DNA from: Bacteroidetes bacterium 37-13 | GTDB lineage: Bacteria > Bacteroidota > Bacteroidia > Chitinophagales > LD1 | DNA length: 64,000 nt | Assembly: GCA_001897535.1 (NCBI GenBank) | Contig: MKTC01000016.1 | Coordinates: 186,958 to 250,957, forward strand | Direction of reading: 5' to 3' | The notes under the pieces: generated by a model | What the model was told of the DNA's origin: nothing | The model's database searches: none | Seen by the model: the letters and a program-made list of their open reading frames with translations, nothing else | Made by a program: the position numbers and the translations under genes | Part shown: positions 27,417 through 36,675 of the stretch, in pieces | Layout of the letters: every line of letters starts with the position of its first letter | Numbering within the stretch: position 1 is the first letter of the stretch

Positions 27417-28076
27417 CTAATTTGTATCCGGCTCTAATCCAAATTTCTTTTGAAGTACTTTTATTATTGGATTGATTTCTAACAAGCGTTTCAGCATATC
27501 TTCATCGGTATAATAAATTGCAGTAGTTGCTGAATTTTCTTTGTCCACCGAAATTTTTACTTCTAAATTTACTCCGGTGTGTGCGCTCAGAAATTTCTCT
27601 AATGAAATTGCTACTTCATTTAGCTTTTCAAATTGCGCTTCGGCTTGAACGGTTACAAGAATTTTGCTTTCGTGCATTACAAGTTCCGGAGAAAAAATTG
27701 AAAATAATGCTTTGGCACCACGCTTAACTTCGGGAAGTTGCTCAGCAAATTTTTTCCAAAGCAATAAAATATTGTCTTGGTTTAGTTCCAGAATTTCTAC
27801 TGGTGTAGCAATATATTTTTCAGACTCAGTTTCTTCTACTTTTTGAACCTGCTTCTTAATATTTTCTACATTATCTGAAGCATTAAAAACCTTGCCTGTT
27901 CTGCGAATTACAGTAGCTGCACTTTTAGGTTCCGGTTTAGAATTACTTACAGCAGGTGCGTTTCCGATGGCCGGCTTTTCACTCACTTTAGGTTCGGGTT
28001 TTGGTGCAGTACTTAGCTTCGTCAAGTCTGCTAATTCTGCAGCTTCATCTTCTTCAGAAATGTTTAGTTCACCATT
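27417..28076 (-). CDS. dnaX: DNA polymerase III tau-specific C-terminal part, read after frameshift
   Basis: This segment, in the frame one base shifted from the gamma frame, encodes about 219 residues. It starts in an acidic stretch, passes a Pro/Lys-rich linker (PKPEPKVSEKPA) and ends in a folded part (about 120-219: LLWKKFAEQLPEVKRG, then EVKISVDK). That layout matches the C-terminal tau region that binds the polymerase core. No good start codon lies in the right place, so it is most likely reached by slipping in the A run at 28075-28084. Combined with gamma residues 1-376 it would give a tau of about 595 residues. Confidence 0.8.
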   Translation of the reverse strand, partial: NGELNISEEDEAAELADLTKLSTAPKPEPKVSEKPAIGNAPAVSNSKPEPKSAATVIRRTGKVFNASDNVENIKKQVQKVEETESEKYIATPVEILELNQDNILLLWKKFAEQLPEVKRGAKALFSIFSPELVMHESKILVTVQAEAQFEKLNEVAISLEKFLSAHTGVNLEVKISVDKENSATTAIYYTDEDMLKRLLEINPIIKVLQKKFGLEPDTN

Positions 28077-29203
28077 TTTTTTTTGTCGGTAGAAAAACCA
28101 ACTTCACTCAAACGATTTACAAAGCACATTTTTACTAATGCCAACTCCACCGTGAGCCGTTTGTTTTTGCTCATTCTATAGCGAACATCACATTCGTTGC
28201 CAAGTGCTAAGCAGTTGATTAAAAAATTTCCATTGGCAACTAAAGCTTGCTGTAAATATTTTTCTTTTAGTGTAGAACTAAGTTCTAAAATATTAGCTGT
28301 TGCTTCACTTTTACAGAACAATAAATTTCTGAAATGTTCGCACAAACCAATCATAAAATCATCGCCTTCAAATCCCTTTTGCAATATTTGATGAAAGAGC
28401 GTGAGCAAGTCCGATACGTTTTCTGCCAAAAGAGCATCTGTTACTTTAAAAAAATAGTCGTAATCGAGCACATTCAGGTTTTCAAGCACTTCGGAATATG
28501 CTAATTTTCCTCCGCCAAAACTCACCAAACGGTCGAGCATGCTAAGTGCATCGCGCATACCGCCATCTGCTTTTTGTGAAATAATGTGCAGCGTATCTTC
28601 ATCGAATGGAATATTTTCTTGCACACAAATTTCGCGCAAATGCTTTACGATAGTTTCAATAGAAATTCTACGAAAATCAAACACCTGGCAACGCGAAAGT
28701 ATGGTTGGAAGTATCTTGTGCTTTTCGGTAGTGGCAAGTATAAATTTGCAATAAGCAGGTGGCTCTTCTAAGGTTTTTAAAAACGCATTAAAAGCTGCTT
28801 GCGAAAGCATGTGAACCTCATCTATAATATAGATTTTAAACGTTCCACTTTGTGGCGGAAAACGAACTTGGTTCACCAACTCGCGAATATCTTCAACAGA
28901 GTTATTCGATGCTGCATCTAATTCATAAATATTGAATGAACTGTTTTGCGCAAACGAAGTACAAGAATGGCAAGTACCGCAAGCCTCAAAATCGGCAGTA
29001 GGTGTTTCGCAGTTAATAGTTTTTGCAAGAATACGTGCAGCCGTAGTTTTGCCCACACCACGCGGACCGCAAAACAAAAACGCATGAGCTAACTTGCCGC
29101 TCTTTATTGCATTGCGCAGCGTATTGCTCACGTGCTCTTGCCCCATCATTTCCGAAAAAACTTGAGGGCGATATTTTCTTGCACTAACTAAAAAATCTGC
29201 CAT
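28064..29203 (-). CDS. dnaX: DNA polymerase III clamp-loader subunit gamma (short dnaX product)
   Basis: The 379-residue product has the AAA+ clamp-loader core: Walker A GPRGVGKTT (about 45-53), a zinc-binding Cys cluster (C-x8-C-x2-C type, CGTCHSC), Walker B region IIDEVHMLS, SRC (sensor 1/arginine region: LSRCQVFDF) and the lid and collar helices. It stops three codons after a run of ten A, soon after the collar domain, much as E. coli gamma does. The ATG at 29203 opens the standard MADFLVSARKYRP. An upstream in-frame codon was rejected. A consensus promoter lies seven bases before the ATG. Confidence 0.93.
   Translation of the reverse strand: MADFLVSARKYRPQVFSEMMGQEHVSNTLRNAIKSGKLAHAFLFCGPRGVGKTTAARILAKTINCETPTADFEACGTCHSCTSFAQNSSFNIYELDAASNNSVEDIRELVNQVRFPPQSGTFKIYIIDEVHMLSQAAFNAFLKTLEEPPAYCKFILATTEKHKILPTILSRCQVFDFRRISIETIVKHLREICVQENIPFDEDTLHIISQKADGGMRDALSMLDRLVSFGGGKLAYSEVLENLNVLDYDYFFKVTDALLAENVSDLLTLFHQILQKGFEGDDFMIGLCEHFRNLLFCKSEATANILELSSTLKEKYLQQALVANGNFLINCLALGNECDVRYRMSKNKRLTVELALVKMCFVNRLSEVGFSTDKKKMVN
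28075..28084 (-). other. A10 slip site in dnaX (gamma/tau switch)
   Basis: Ten consecutive A on the coding strand separate the gamma and tau frames. Slippage by the RNA polymerase adding one A, or a -1 ribosomal shift on A-AAA-AAA, would both open the tau frame. No strong stem-loop lies just downstream (only a 5-bp TTCTG/CAGAA pairing), which favours the transcriptional type known from Thermus dnaX. A sequencing or assembly error in the homopolymer is the alternative. Confidence 0.6.
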
Positions 29204-29210
29204 GGAAACA

Positions 29211-29240
29211 CAAACGTACCTATTTTTTTTGCTTATCAAA
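29211..29240 (-). promoter_or_regulatory. Consensus promoter for dnaX
   Basis: On the minus strand TTTG (29240-29237), an 18-base spacer and TACGTTTG (29218-29211) match the Bacteroidota consensus. The start site should fall only two or three bases before the ATG at 29203. Confidence 0.78.
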
Positions 29241-29380
29241 GTTTTGGGAAGTGCAAATAATTTCAAATAACTTTCTTCATCAGCAACTGAAACTAAAGAC
29301 AAAAGTTCTGTACGCTCTTGAGTAAAAGCCTAAACTTGTTTTAACAATTTATACAAAAATAAAAAACAATATCCTCTATA

Positions 29381-30370
29381 TCACCTTTTTAGAAATTTAT
29401 ACACTGAGCTATTGCCATCATTTTCTGCAATTTTAATTACATACAACCCATTGCTAAGATGGGTTACATCTATGCTGGAGTTAATTTTATCAATTTCATT
29501 ACTCTCAAACATCAGACTGCCGCTTGTGTTGTATATACTTATCTGCCGTATTTGCTTATTCCCCAAGTTCACTATGTTGAGCATACTATTTGCAGGGTTT
29601 GGGTATAACAAATAGGCATTATCTTTTTTACCTTGTAATGGTAGCTCCGATATGCTTGTTGCTATCATGTGGCACTGGGTATGCCCCATAAAGCTCTGAG
29701 TTGAAAATGATATACTGCCTCTTATTGAATCTGAATAGCAAATCAATTCTTCGAACCCTGAGTAATAACTACATTGAGGATAATTAACCTCAGGAAATGG
29801 TTTTGTAAGCCCCCCGATTTTAGAAAGAACAGGGCCTAAAAATAAGTTCCTGTCCATACTGGTATTATAGGAATTATAGAGGCGGTTTTCATAAACTCTT
29901 GTTTCTGTGCTTGTTACGTATAATGTATCAAAAGTAGGAAAAGTACTATCGGTAAGGCAGCGTATCCGGCTGTTGCCCACTATAAAAGTATCACCTACCT
30001 GAGGATTAAAAGAATATAGAAAATTAAACTTCTCCATTATCTTATCGTACCAAAATATACTGTCGTTGCTTTCTGCTAAAAATTCATAGCCTATAATATT
30101 TTCTGAGCGCCCTTGCCACTTTTCAATACCCATAAAACTGATACTGGACGCTATAAGTTTTTTTGTATTTACATTGTTTATAACCGTATCCTTTTCGTAT
30201 GCCAATTTAATATAGTAATCATAAGTCTGCGAGTTTTGTTTGTATATCCATGTTGCTCCGGGCGGGCACCAAGGAGCATTATCTATAATTGGCTGGGCAT
30301 TTGTTTCCTTACATAGCAAGCTGAAAGCCAATAGCAATGTAAGCAGTATATGTTTTGTTACATTTTCCAT
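29381..30370 (-). CDS. Secreted protein with T9SS type A sorting domain
   Basis: The 329-residue protein has a signal peptide (cleavage near TNAQP), a middle part of about 220 residues with no family I recognise and several Cys, and a C-terminal sorting domain of about 75 residues. The sorting domain shows LLYPNPANSMLNI, IYNTSGSLMF and LSNGLYVIKI in the usual order. It should be exported by Sec, then by the T9SS, to the cell surface or medium. It lies 21 bases after the S74-type gene on the same strand, so the two are likely co-transcribed. Confidence 0.85.
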   Translation of the reverse strand: MENVTKHILLTLLLAFSLLCKETNAQPIIDNAPWCPPGATWIYKQNSQTYDYYIKLAYEKDTVINNVNTKKLIASSISFMGIEKWQGRSENIIGYEFLAESNDSIFWYDKIMEKFNFLYSFNPQVGDTFIVGNSRIRCLTDSTFPTFDTLYVTSTETRVYENRLYNSYNTSMDRNLFLGPVLSKIGGLTKPFPEVNYPQCSYYSGFEELICYSDSIRGSISFSTQSFMGHTQCHMIATSISELPLQGKKDNAYLLYPNPANSMLNIVNLGNKQIRQISIYNTSGSLMFESNEIDKINSSIDVTHLSNGLYVIKIAENDGNSSVYKFLKR

Positions 30371-30391
30371 AGCTGCAAGTGCTTATTTCTT

Positions 30392-31088
30392 TTATAAAAT
30401 TAAAAGCCTCTTTTCTAAATCTTGCACTTTTGCATTTTGCTCCTGTAATGCTTTTATCAGCAGCGGAATAAACTCCACATAATTAACCGAAAGGTATCCT
30501 TTATCATCTACCGATACCAAATGAGGATACAATACTTGAATTTCCTGTGCAGAAAAACCAAAATGCAACTTATTGTCAAAATTATAGCTTCCTAAGTCGT
30601 CTTTTAAAACATTTACACTTAATGAGTCGTTATTAGGATATTTATTAAAAGACTGGTCAAATGTATATTGATATGGCTTTAGGAGGAGCAGACTGCTTAA
30701 TCCATTTTGTATTGGCGTAATATTCTTTTTAAATCTCACATCTGAATAATAGTTTGTAGTGTTTACAAGAAGGTTTCCGCTTATCCAAAGTTTGTGGGTA
30801 GTATTTCCTTGGTTTCCGATTCCAATGTTACCGTTGTCTTTAATAAACATTAAATAGTTTGCACTGCCTGAAGTAGGCCACGGCTTCCAAATATTTAATC
30901 CGTTACCATAATACTCTATAGCAAAACTACCATTATTGGGAGAACCTGTGCTTTGTCCAAATGTTAATGCTTTGTAGGCATCATAACCTATTTGTATAAA
31001 AGCATCATTTCTAATTTTAAACTGCCCTTGAGAAAACAAGGTAGAAGTAACAGCAATAAAAACGAAGGTGGTAAAGATTTTTTTTCAT
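30392..31088 (-). pseudogene. Tail-fibre-like protein with S74 intramolecular chaperone domain, frameshifted after the start
   Basis: The body encodes a collagen- or spike-like region with NIGIGNQG and then a peptidase S74 chaperone domain: SDVRFKKNI (with the Ser at which this family cleaves itself), the segment FGFSAQEIQVLYPHLV, and a C-terminal coiled coil. An ATG at 31086-31088 begins with eight A. Read with seven A, it gives a fine signal peptide (MKKIFTTFVFIAVTSTLFSQ) joined to the body; read with eight, it stops after 23 codons. The only in-frame start left is a TTG at 31039, which lacks the signal peptide. Confidence 0.75.
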
Positions 31089-31184
31089 GATTTTGTTTTT
31101 TGGTTTCATAAATAAACACATTTTATTTGTAGATTTTAAAAAAAACTTAATATTTTATTTTTATACAATTATCCGAGTGATTAT

Positions 31185-31192
31185 TACTTTCG
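31185..31192 (+). promoter_or_regulatory. Predicted thyA -7 element
   Basis: The bases read TACTTTCG, one mismatch from TAnnTTTG, and end four bases before the GTG start of thyA. The same spacing as for pyrE and the SRP RNA suggests a leaderless message. The -33 region is only T-rich. Confidence 0.4.
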
Positions 31193-31196
31193 GCAC

Positions 31197-32096
31197 GTGA
31201 TTCAATACCAACAATTACTCAAACATATTTTAGAAACGGGAACTTTTAAAAGCGACCGCACAGGAACAGGAACTTACAGCGTTTTCGGTTATCAAATGCG
31301 CTTAAATTTGCAAGAAGGCTTTCCGCTTGTTACCACTAAAAAACTGCATTTAAAATCTATTATTTATGAGTTGCTTTGGTTCTTGAAAGGGGAAAACAAT
31401 ATCCGCTACTTGTGCCAAAACGGTGTGCGGATTTGGGACGATTGGCCTTATGCAAAATTCAAAAACAGTGCCGAGTTTAATGGTGAAGATATTAAAGCCT
31501 TTGCCTTAAAAGTTTCTGAAGATGAAAACTTTGCTGCAAAGTGGGGAAATTTAGGTCCTGTGTATGGTGTGCAATGGCGCAGTTGGCAGGGTGCAAACGG
31601 TGAAACGATTGACCAAATTTCTGATTTAATAAAACAGCTAAAAACCAATCCGGATTCACGCAGATTGATTGTGAGTGCATGGAATGTTCCATTTATTTCT
31701 GAAATGGCGTTACCGCCTTGCCACACAATGTTTCAGTTTTATACGGCAATAGATGCCAAGAGCGGAAAGCGCAAGTTGAGTTGCCAGCTTTACCAGCGCA
31801 GTGCCGATGTGTTTTTAGGTGTTCCTTTCAATATTGCATCTTATGCTTTGCTCACCATGATGATTGCCCAAGTTTGCGATATGCTGCCGGGCGATTTTGT
31901 GCATACTTTGGGCGATGCGCATTTATATTCAAACCACACGGAGCAAGCAAAATTGCAGCTTTCGCGTGAGCCGCGCACACTTCCGCAAATGAAGATAAAC
32001 GAAAGTGTAAAAGATATTTTTGGATTTAGCTACGAAGATTTTACGCTCGAAAATTACAATCCACATCCACATATTCCGGCAGTAGTTGCGGTGTAA
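31197..32096 (+). CDS. thyA: Thymidylate synthase
   Basis: The 299-residue enzyme methylates dUMP to dTMP with methylene-tetrahydrofolate. Visible marks are SDRTGTGT near the N terminus, WGNLGPVYG, the catalytic Cys in [24 protein letters not shown] and the C-terminal [10 protein letters not shown]. It is longer than E. coli ThyA by an insert around 90-110. The start is a GTG at 31197, which places the family N terminus ([11 protein letters not shown]) correctly; no ATG fits. It is divergent from the S74-type gene. Confidence 0.95.
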   Translation: MIQYQQLLKHILETGTFKSDRTGTGTYSVFGYQMRLNLQEGFPLVTTKKLHLKSIIYELLWFLKGENNIRYLCQNGVRIWDDWPYAKFKNSAEFNGEDIKAFALKVSEDENFAAKWGNLGPVYGVQWRSWQGANGETIDQISDLIKQLKTNPDSRRLIVSAWNVPFISEMALPPCHTMFQFYTAIDAKSGKRKLSCQLYQRSADVFLGVPFNIASYALLTMMIAQVCDMLPGDFVHTLGDAHLYSNHTEQAKLQLSREPRTLPQMKINESVKDIFGFSYEDFTLENYNPHPHIPAVVAV

Positions 32097-32113
32097 AACA
32101 ACTATGCGTTTTA

Positions 32114-33613
32114 CTAATAATTTAATTCTAATTTTTCTTTGGTATAGCTCCTTATTTGTGCAGTAAGTTCTGCATCTGCAGCTAATTTTTTCCCATAAGA
32201 AGGTATCATTTTCAAAATATTATCATGCCACTCATTTGTCATTTTATCGGGGAAGCATTTTTCTAAAACAGTAAGCATAGCAGCTACAGAGGTAGAAGCG
32301 CCTGGTGAAGCGCCTAACAACGATGCCAAAGTACCTTTTTTGTTTACTACTATTTCGGTTCCAAACTCTAATTTGCCGCCTTCTTCTTCATCTTTTTTAA
32401 TTATCTGAACTCTTTGTCCTGCAACTTTCAATTCCCAATCTTCTTCATTAGCATCTTTAATAAATTGGCGTAAAGCCGCCACGCGCTGCTCTTTCGACAT
32501 GCTAACTTGCTCAATTAAATATTTAGTAAGTGGAATATTGTGCCACCACGCACCAAACAACGAACGAATATTTTTGTAGTTGATGCTTTCAGGCAAATCT
32601 AAATAGCTTCCTTCTTTTAAAAACTTAGTTGAAAATCCGGCAAACGGTCCAAACAATAAGGCTTTTTCGCCATCAATTATTCGTAAATCTAAATGCGGAA
32701 CCGACATTGGTGGAGCACCAATGGAAGCCTGCGTGTAAACCTTAGCGTGATGCTGCGATACCAACGCTGGATTTTTGGTTACCAACCACTGACCCGAAAC
32801 AGGAAAGCCGCCATAGCCTTCGCTTTCTTCAATGTCTGAACTTTCTAACAATGGTAAGGCGTAACCACCGGCACCTATAAATACAAAATCTGTATTTAGA
32901 TTATGCTCCACATTACTCATTCTATCTTTTACTTCCACATTCCAACCGCCATTTTCATTCGCAGTTATTTCTTTTGCTTCGTGATAAAAGAATACATCTA
33001 CACTCGATTTTTCGGTTAAAAAATGTTCCATTTTTTGCGTTAAAGCACCAAAATTCACATCTGTACCTAAGTCCATTTTGGTTGCTGCCAATGCTTCGTT
33101 TGCTTCGCGTTTGTGCATAATCAACGGAATCCATTCTTTTAATTTTTCTTTATCGGTAGAAAATTGCATAGCAGCAAACAAATGCGATTTGGTGAGTGCC
33201 GCGTATCTTCGCTCAAGAAAATCAACATCTTTTTCACCCAAAACCAAACTCATGTGTGGGCAAGAATTGATAAATTCTTTCGGATTACTGATGTGTCCTT
33301 TGCTTAATAAATACGACCAAAATTGTTTAGAAAGTTCAAACTCTTCAACAATTTTTTCTGCCTTAGAAATATTGATTTCACCATTAGCATTTTGTGGCGT
33401 GTAGTTTAATTCACAAAAGCCTGAATGCCCCGTTCCTGCATTGTTCCAAGGTGCAGAACTTTCAAGTGCGAAACTCTTTAACCTTTCAAAAATTGCAATT
33501 TTAAGTGTGGGTTGAAGTTCATGCAGAAACGTTCCTAAAGTAGCGCTCATTATTCCGCCTCCAATTAAAATAAAATCGTAGTGTGTCTTCGGAAGTTTAT
33601 TGTTATCACTCAT
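32114..33613 (-). CDS. mqo: Malate:quinone oxidoreductase
   Basis: The 499-residue flavoprotein has the FAD fold at the N terminus (DFILIGGGIMSATLG, about 13-27) and family segments SSAPWNNAGTGHSGFCELNYTP, and GASPGASTSV near the C terminus. It oxidises malate to oxaloacetate and passes electrons to menaquinone at the inner face of the cytoplasmic membrane. It provides quinol alongside the nuo complex encoded in this window. It converges on thyA with a 17-base gap. Confidence 0.94.
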   Translation of the reverse strand: MSDNNKLPKTHYDFILIGGGIMSATLGTFLHELQPTLKIAIFERLKSFALESSAPWNNAGTGHSGFCELNYTPQNANGEINISKAEKIVEEFELSKQFWSYLLSKGHISNPKEFINSCPHMSLVLGEKDVDFLERRYAALTKSHLFAAMQFSTDKEKLKEWIPLIMHKREANEALAATKMDLGTDVNFGALTQKMEHFLTEKSSVDVFFYHEAKEITANENGGWNVEVKDRMSNVEHNLNTDFVFIGAGGYALPLLESSDIEESEGYGGFPVSGQWLVTKNPALVSQHHAKVYTQASIGAPPMSVPHLDLRIIDGEKALLFGPFAGFSTKFLKEGSYLDLPESINYKNIRSLFGAWWHNIPLTKYLIEQVSMSKEQRVAALRQFIKDANEEDWELKVAGQRVQIIKKDEEEGGKLEFGTEIVVNKKGTLASLLGASPGASTSVAAMLTVLEKCFPDKMTNEWHDNILKMIPSYGKKLAADAELTAQIRSYTKEKLELNY

Positions 33614-33741
33614 GGCATTTTAAGTTTAATACATTAAAAGAAATACACTCGTGAAGTTGCGCTATTATTAAAATGCTTGCATTGCTAAATAGAACTATTT
33701 AACAAAAATGAGATAATATCAGATTTCGAAACGTATGCCTA

Positions 33742-34089
33742 CTAAAAAAACTTCTCCCACCAATGTTTTATTGGTTCAGGCTTTGATTTACTTATGAATA
33801 CGAAAACATCTTCATTGTCGCGTTTCATAAAGTAATGTTCGCGTGCAAATTTTTCTTTGGTTTCGCTATTGGTTCGCAATTCGTAAAGTTCTGTTTTAGT
33901 TTGGGCTATTTGCTGATTGTAGTAATCAATCTGTGTGTTCAATGCATTAAGCTTACTATTGAGCTTCCACTGTGCAGAAAGGTTGTTTTCATCAAAGAAA
34001 ATCATCCACACAATAAAAAATATGCCAACAATTAAAAATGGATTTTTCACCCATTTCGGAATAAATTTCAGCCTTTCAGAAATTGACAT
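33742..34089 (-). CDS. DivIC/FtsB-type septum formation initiator
   Basis: A 115-residue protein with one membrane segment (about 17-33), a coiled coil (about 45-75) and a C-terminal region containing EKFAREHYFMKRDNEDVF, which is the conserved tail of DivIC/FtsB proteins. It should sit in the divisome with the FtsL/FtsQ partners, outside the cytoplasmic membrane. An ATG at 34087-34089 is chosen; a GTG three codons upstream is possible. The neighbours do not help further. Confidence 0.88.
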   Translation of the reverse strand: MSISERLKFIPKWVKNPFLIVGIFFIVWMIFFDENNLSAQWKLNSKLNALNTQIDYYNQQIAQTKTELYELRTNSETKEKFAREHYFMKRDNEDVFVFISKSKPEPIKHWWEKFF

Positions 34090-34271
34090 TTTACCCACTT
34101 TGCTAAAATGAAAATTTATGTGCGAATACTAAGTTGCATGTTCACAATAAAAATGTGTAGTGAACTGTTTTGAATATGAACTAAGCGCTTACTGTTGTTT
34201 TTCGTTTACGAAAGATAAACTATTAGTGGGTATTTTTTTATTTCACACCTAAACTGTAGCGCAAATTTGTG

Positions 34272-34279
34272 TAGGTTTG
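34272..34279 (+). promoter_or_regulatory. Predicted -7 element for the LRR gene
   Basis: TAGGTTTG matches TAnnTTTG exactly, 21 bases before the ATG at 34301, the same distance as for ychF. No clear -33 TTTG. Confidence 0.4.
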
Positions 34280-34300
34280 GCAACTGTAAAATATAAATAA

Positions 34301-35995
34301 ATGGTTTTAAAAAAGGTAATGCTTTCAATACTCTTAGTATGTACGAGTATATTTTTTTATGCACAAGATATGGGTGCAATAAATACCGAACCAAAATATA
34401 CCGATGCACAATTGGACTCGCTTGGAAAGATTGCTTACTTAAAGCGAATGGCTTCTGAAGAAGCTGCAGGTTTGGAAAGTGTAAAAAATGCACTGCAACG
34501 AGCCAAAGAAGACAAGGCAAAAGAAATTTCAATTGTTGGCTTCACCAAAAACGAACTTCCAGACTTTTCTACCTTCACACAAATAGAAACTTTTAGCTGC
34601 GAAAGATGTAGAAACTTAAACATAGAAAAACTACTTGCACAATTAGCTCAACTTCCCAACCTAAAACAGCTCACATTGGCAAGTTGCAATATAAAAACGC
34701 TGCCAGCAAGTATTGAAAATTTAAAAAATTTAGAAAAGCTAAATTTAAAAGACAATCTTTTTAGAGCGCTGCCTTCGCTTTCTAATTTAAAACAATTAAA
34801 AACATTAAATCTTGAGCACTGTGGCTATTTATTAGACGAAAGTGTTTGGGACGCACTACACCATTCCAACCTTGAAAACCTAAATTTTTCAGCATCAGAA
34901 ATTACAGAAATAAATGGAAAAATCGGCAATTTAAAATCATTGAAATCACTTGATTTATCTATCAATGATATTCGCATTTTGCCTGAAACTTTTGGCAAAC
35001 TCCAAACGCTACAAACCTTAACGCTCACGCAAAATTTACAGCTTCGCTTACCTGAAATATTCTTGAAACTAAAAGAAAACAAATCGCTTACAGAGCTTAA
35101 CATCAATGAATGTTTACTTGAAATTATTCCAATAGAAATTGGAGAACTCAAAAGTTTGAAACGCTTAAATTTAAAGGGAAACAGGCTAAAAGAAATTCCT
35201 GTAACATTAGGAACACTCGCCAATTTGGAGGTTTTAGATTTGGGAGGTTTGCAAGGCGGTTTTAGATATAACAGCCTCACAACTTTGCCCCCAAATATTT
35301 CTGAACTTAAAAATCTGAAATCACTCAATTTATTTGGCAATCAATTAACTACTATTCCTAACCTTGCTCCACTTGCTAACTTAGAAACACTCAATATCTC
35401 GTTGAATAAACTAAGTGAATTTCCTTCCTCGGTTTGCACTTTGCCGAATTTGAAAACTTTGGATTTATCACAAAATAACATTAGTACAATTCCTGCAGGT
35501 ATCGGTTCACTACAAAATTTAGAACAACTTTTTCTAGATGGGAATTTCTTCAACACCTTTGATAAAAAACTAAAATCGCTGCCTGATGAAATTTGCAATT
35601 TGAAAAACTTAAAAGTGCTTACTTTAAAAGATAATGTATTTCCACAACTTCCTAATTGCATTGGAAACCTTAGCAATTTAGAGCAATTAGATGTGCGTGG
35701 AAATTTGCTTTCTTCATTACCTGAAAATATTTCGCAGTTAAAGAATTTACAGAAACTACTTTTAAAAGGAAATGAACTTACAAGTTTTCCAAAAAATTTA
35801 GCACAACTTACTTCGCTTCAAGAAATTGATTTTGCAATGAACCCAAATTTGAATTACGATTTATTGATTCCTGTTTTAAAACAAATGCAGCAGTTGAGAT
35901 TTATTGATTTAAGTTTTAATAAAATTGATAGAGATAAAGTAGTTCAGTTAAAATCGGATATGCCCAACACAAAAATTGCGAAGTACGAGTTGTAA
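34301..35995 (+). CDS. Secreted leucine-rich repeat protein
   Basis: The 564-residue protein has a signal peptide (cleavage near FYAQD), a short acidic-basic N-terminal part, and then roughly 16-18 leucine-rich repeats of about 23 residues in the LxxLxxLxLxxNxLxxLP form. Repeats near 240-260 and 335-350 are slightly irregular. The solenoid gives a binding surface; the ligand cannot be told. There is no T9SS sorting domain at the C terminus, so it may stay in the periplasm or at the outer membrane. Confidence 0.85.
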   Translation: MVLKKVMLSILLVCTSIFFYAQDMGAINTEPKYTDAQLDSLGKIAYLKRMASEEAAGLESVKNALQRAKEDKAKEISIVGFTKNELPDFSTFTQIETFSCERCRNLNIEKLLAQLAQLPNLKQLTLASCNIKTLPASIENLKNLEKLNLKDNLFRALPSLSNLKQLKTLNLEHCGYLLDESVWDALHHSNLENLNFSASEITEINGKIGNLKSLKSLDLSINDIRILPETFGKLQTLQTLTLTQNLQLRLPEIFLKLKENKSLTELNINECLLEIIPIEIGELKSLKRLNLKGNRLKEIPVTLGTLANLEVLDLGGLQGGFRYNSLTTLPPNISELKNLKSLNLFGNQLTTIPNLAPLANLETLNISLNKLSEFPSSVCTLPNLKTLDLSQNNISTIPAGIGSLQNLEQLFLDGNFFNTFDKKLKSLPDEICNLKNLKVLTLKDNVFPQLPNCIGNLSNLEQLDVRGNLLSSLPENISQLKNLQKLLLKGNELTSFPKNLAQLTSLQEIDFAMNPNLNYDLLIPVLKQMQQLRFIDLSFNKIDRDKVVQLKSDMPNTKIAKYEL

Positions 35996-36058
35996 TAATC
36001 TCAATTCAAAAATCGTTTAATTAAAAGACCTAATTCATTTAAGTTTTAAATACAAAAA

Positions 36059-36601
36059 GTGCTTTTTATAGTCTTTCTTTCTTCAATTGTAATAGGAATT
36101 TGGATGGGTTATTTTACCAAAAATGCCTATACCACTTTGAATTTCTTTAAATGGAATGAGCGAAGAGTAATGCGAGTATGGCTTACCGTTTTTGTGCTAG
36201 GCATGGTGACAACTTATGCTTTTAGCCAAGGTACAATTTTTCAACTTCGCCAACCTGAAATTGCACAAGACAGCGCTGATAAATTTCGTGATTGGCGTTC
36301 TATGTTTGAATTCTCACTTGCATTTTTCTTTCTGCCGCTATTAGTTTTATCGAATTTATATAGCCTTACAACAAGACGCGTAAATTTTGTTCTTTATCTA
36401 TTCACATTTTTATATACAGCCATTTTTAGCTATAAAAATCTGCAAAACATGAGCGAACTGTTGTTTAATTGGGAAAAACATTTTGGCATTTTAAAAGATA
36501 GCTTAGAGCTAAGCAACACTTCGTTTTGGGTGCATATTTTCGCGTATGCCTTTATATGTATTTTTAATTCTGTTCTAATTTGGTGGGGACTTAAAAAGTA
36601 A
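36059..36601 (+). CDS. Hypothetical four-segment membrane protein
   Basis: A 180-residue product with four predicted membrane segments (about 1-17, 38-58, 85-105 plus 112-130, and 155-178), ending in LKK. I recognise no family. The start is a GTG at 36059; the next in-frame ATG (codon 16) would remove the first membrane segment, so the GTG is preferred. It lies 63 bases downstream of the LRR gene on the same strand and may be co-transcribed with it. Confidence 0.6.
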   Translation: MLFIVFLSSIVIGIWMGYFTKNAYTTLNFFKWNERRVMRVWLTVFVLGMVTTYAFSQGTIFQLRQPEIAQDSADKFRDWRSMFEFSLAFFFLPLLVLSNLYSLTTRRVNFVLYLFTFLYTAIFSYKNLQNMSELLFNWEKHFGILKDSLELSNTSFWVHIFAYAFICIFNSVLIWWGLKK

Positions 36602-36621
36602 TACACCCTACTTTTCAGAAA

Positions 36622-36655
36622 CAAAAAAACCTGCCCAATTAGCGGACAGGTTTCT
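36622..36655 (-). terminator. Intrinsic terminator of the T9SS cargo pair
   Basis: On the minus strand a 10-bp stem (AAACCTGTCC / GGGCAGGTTT, one G-U pair) closes a 7-base loop and leads into seven T. It ends the leftward pair of T9SS cargo genes. Confidence 0.85.
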
Positions 36656-36675
36656 TATCATTCACAAACAAAAAT

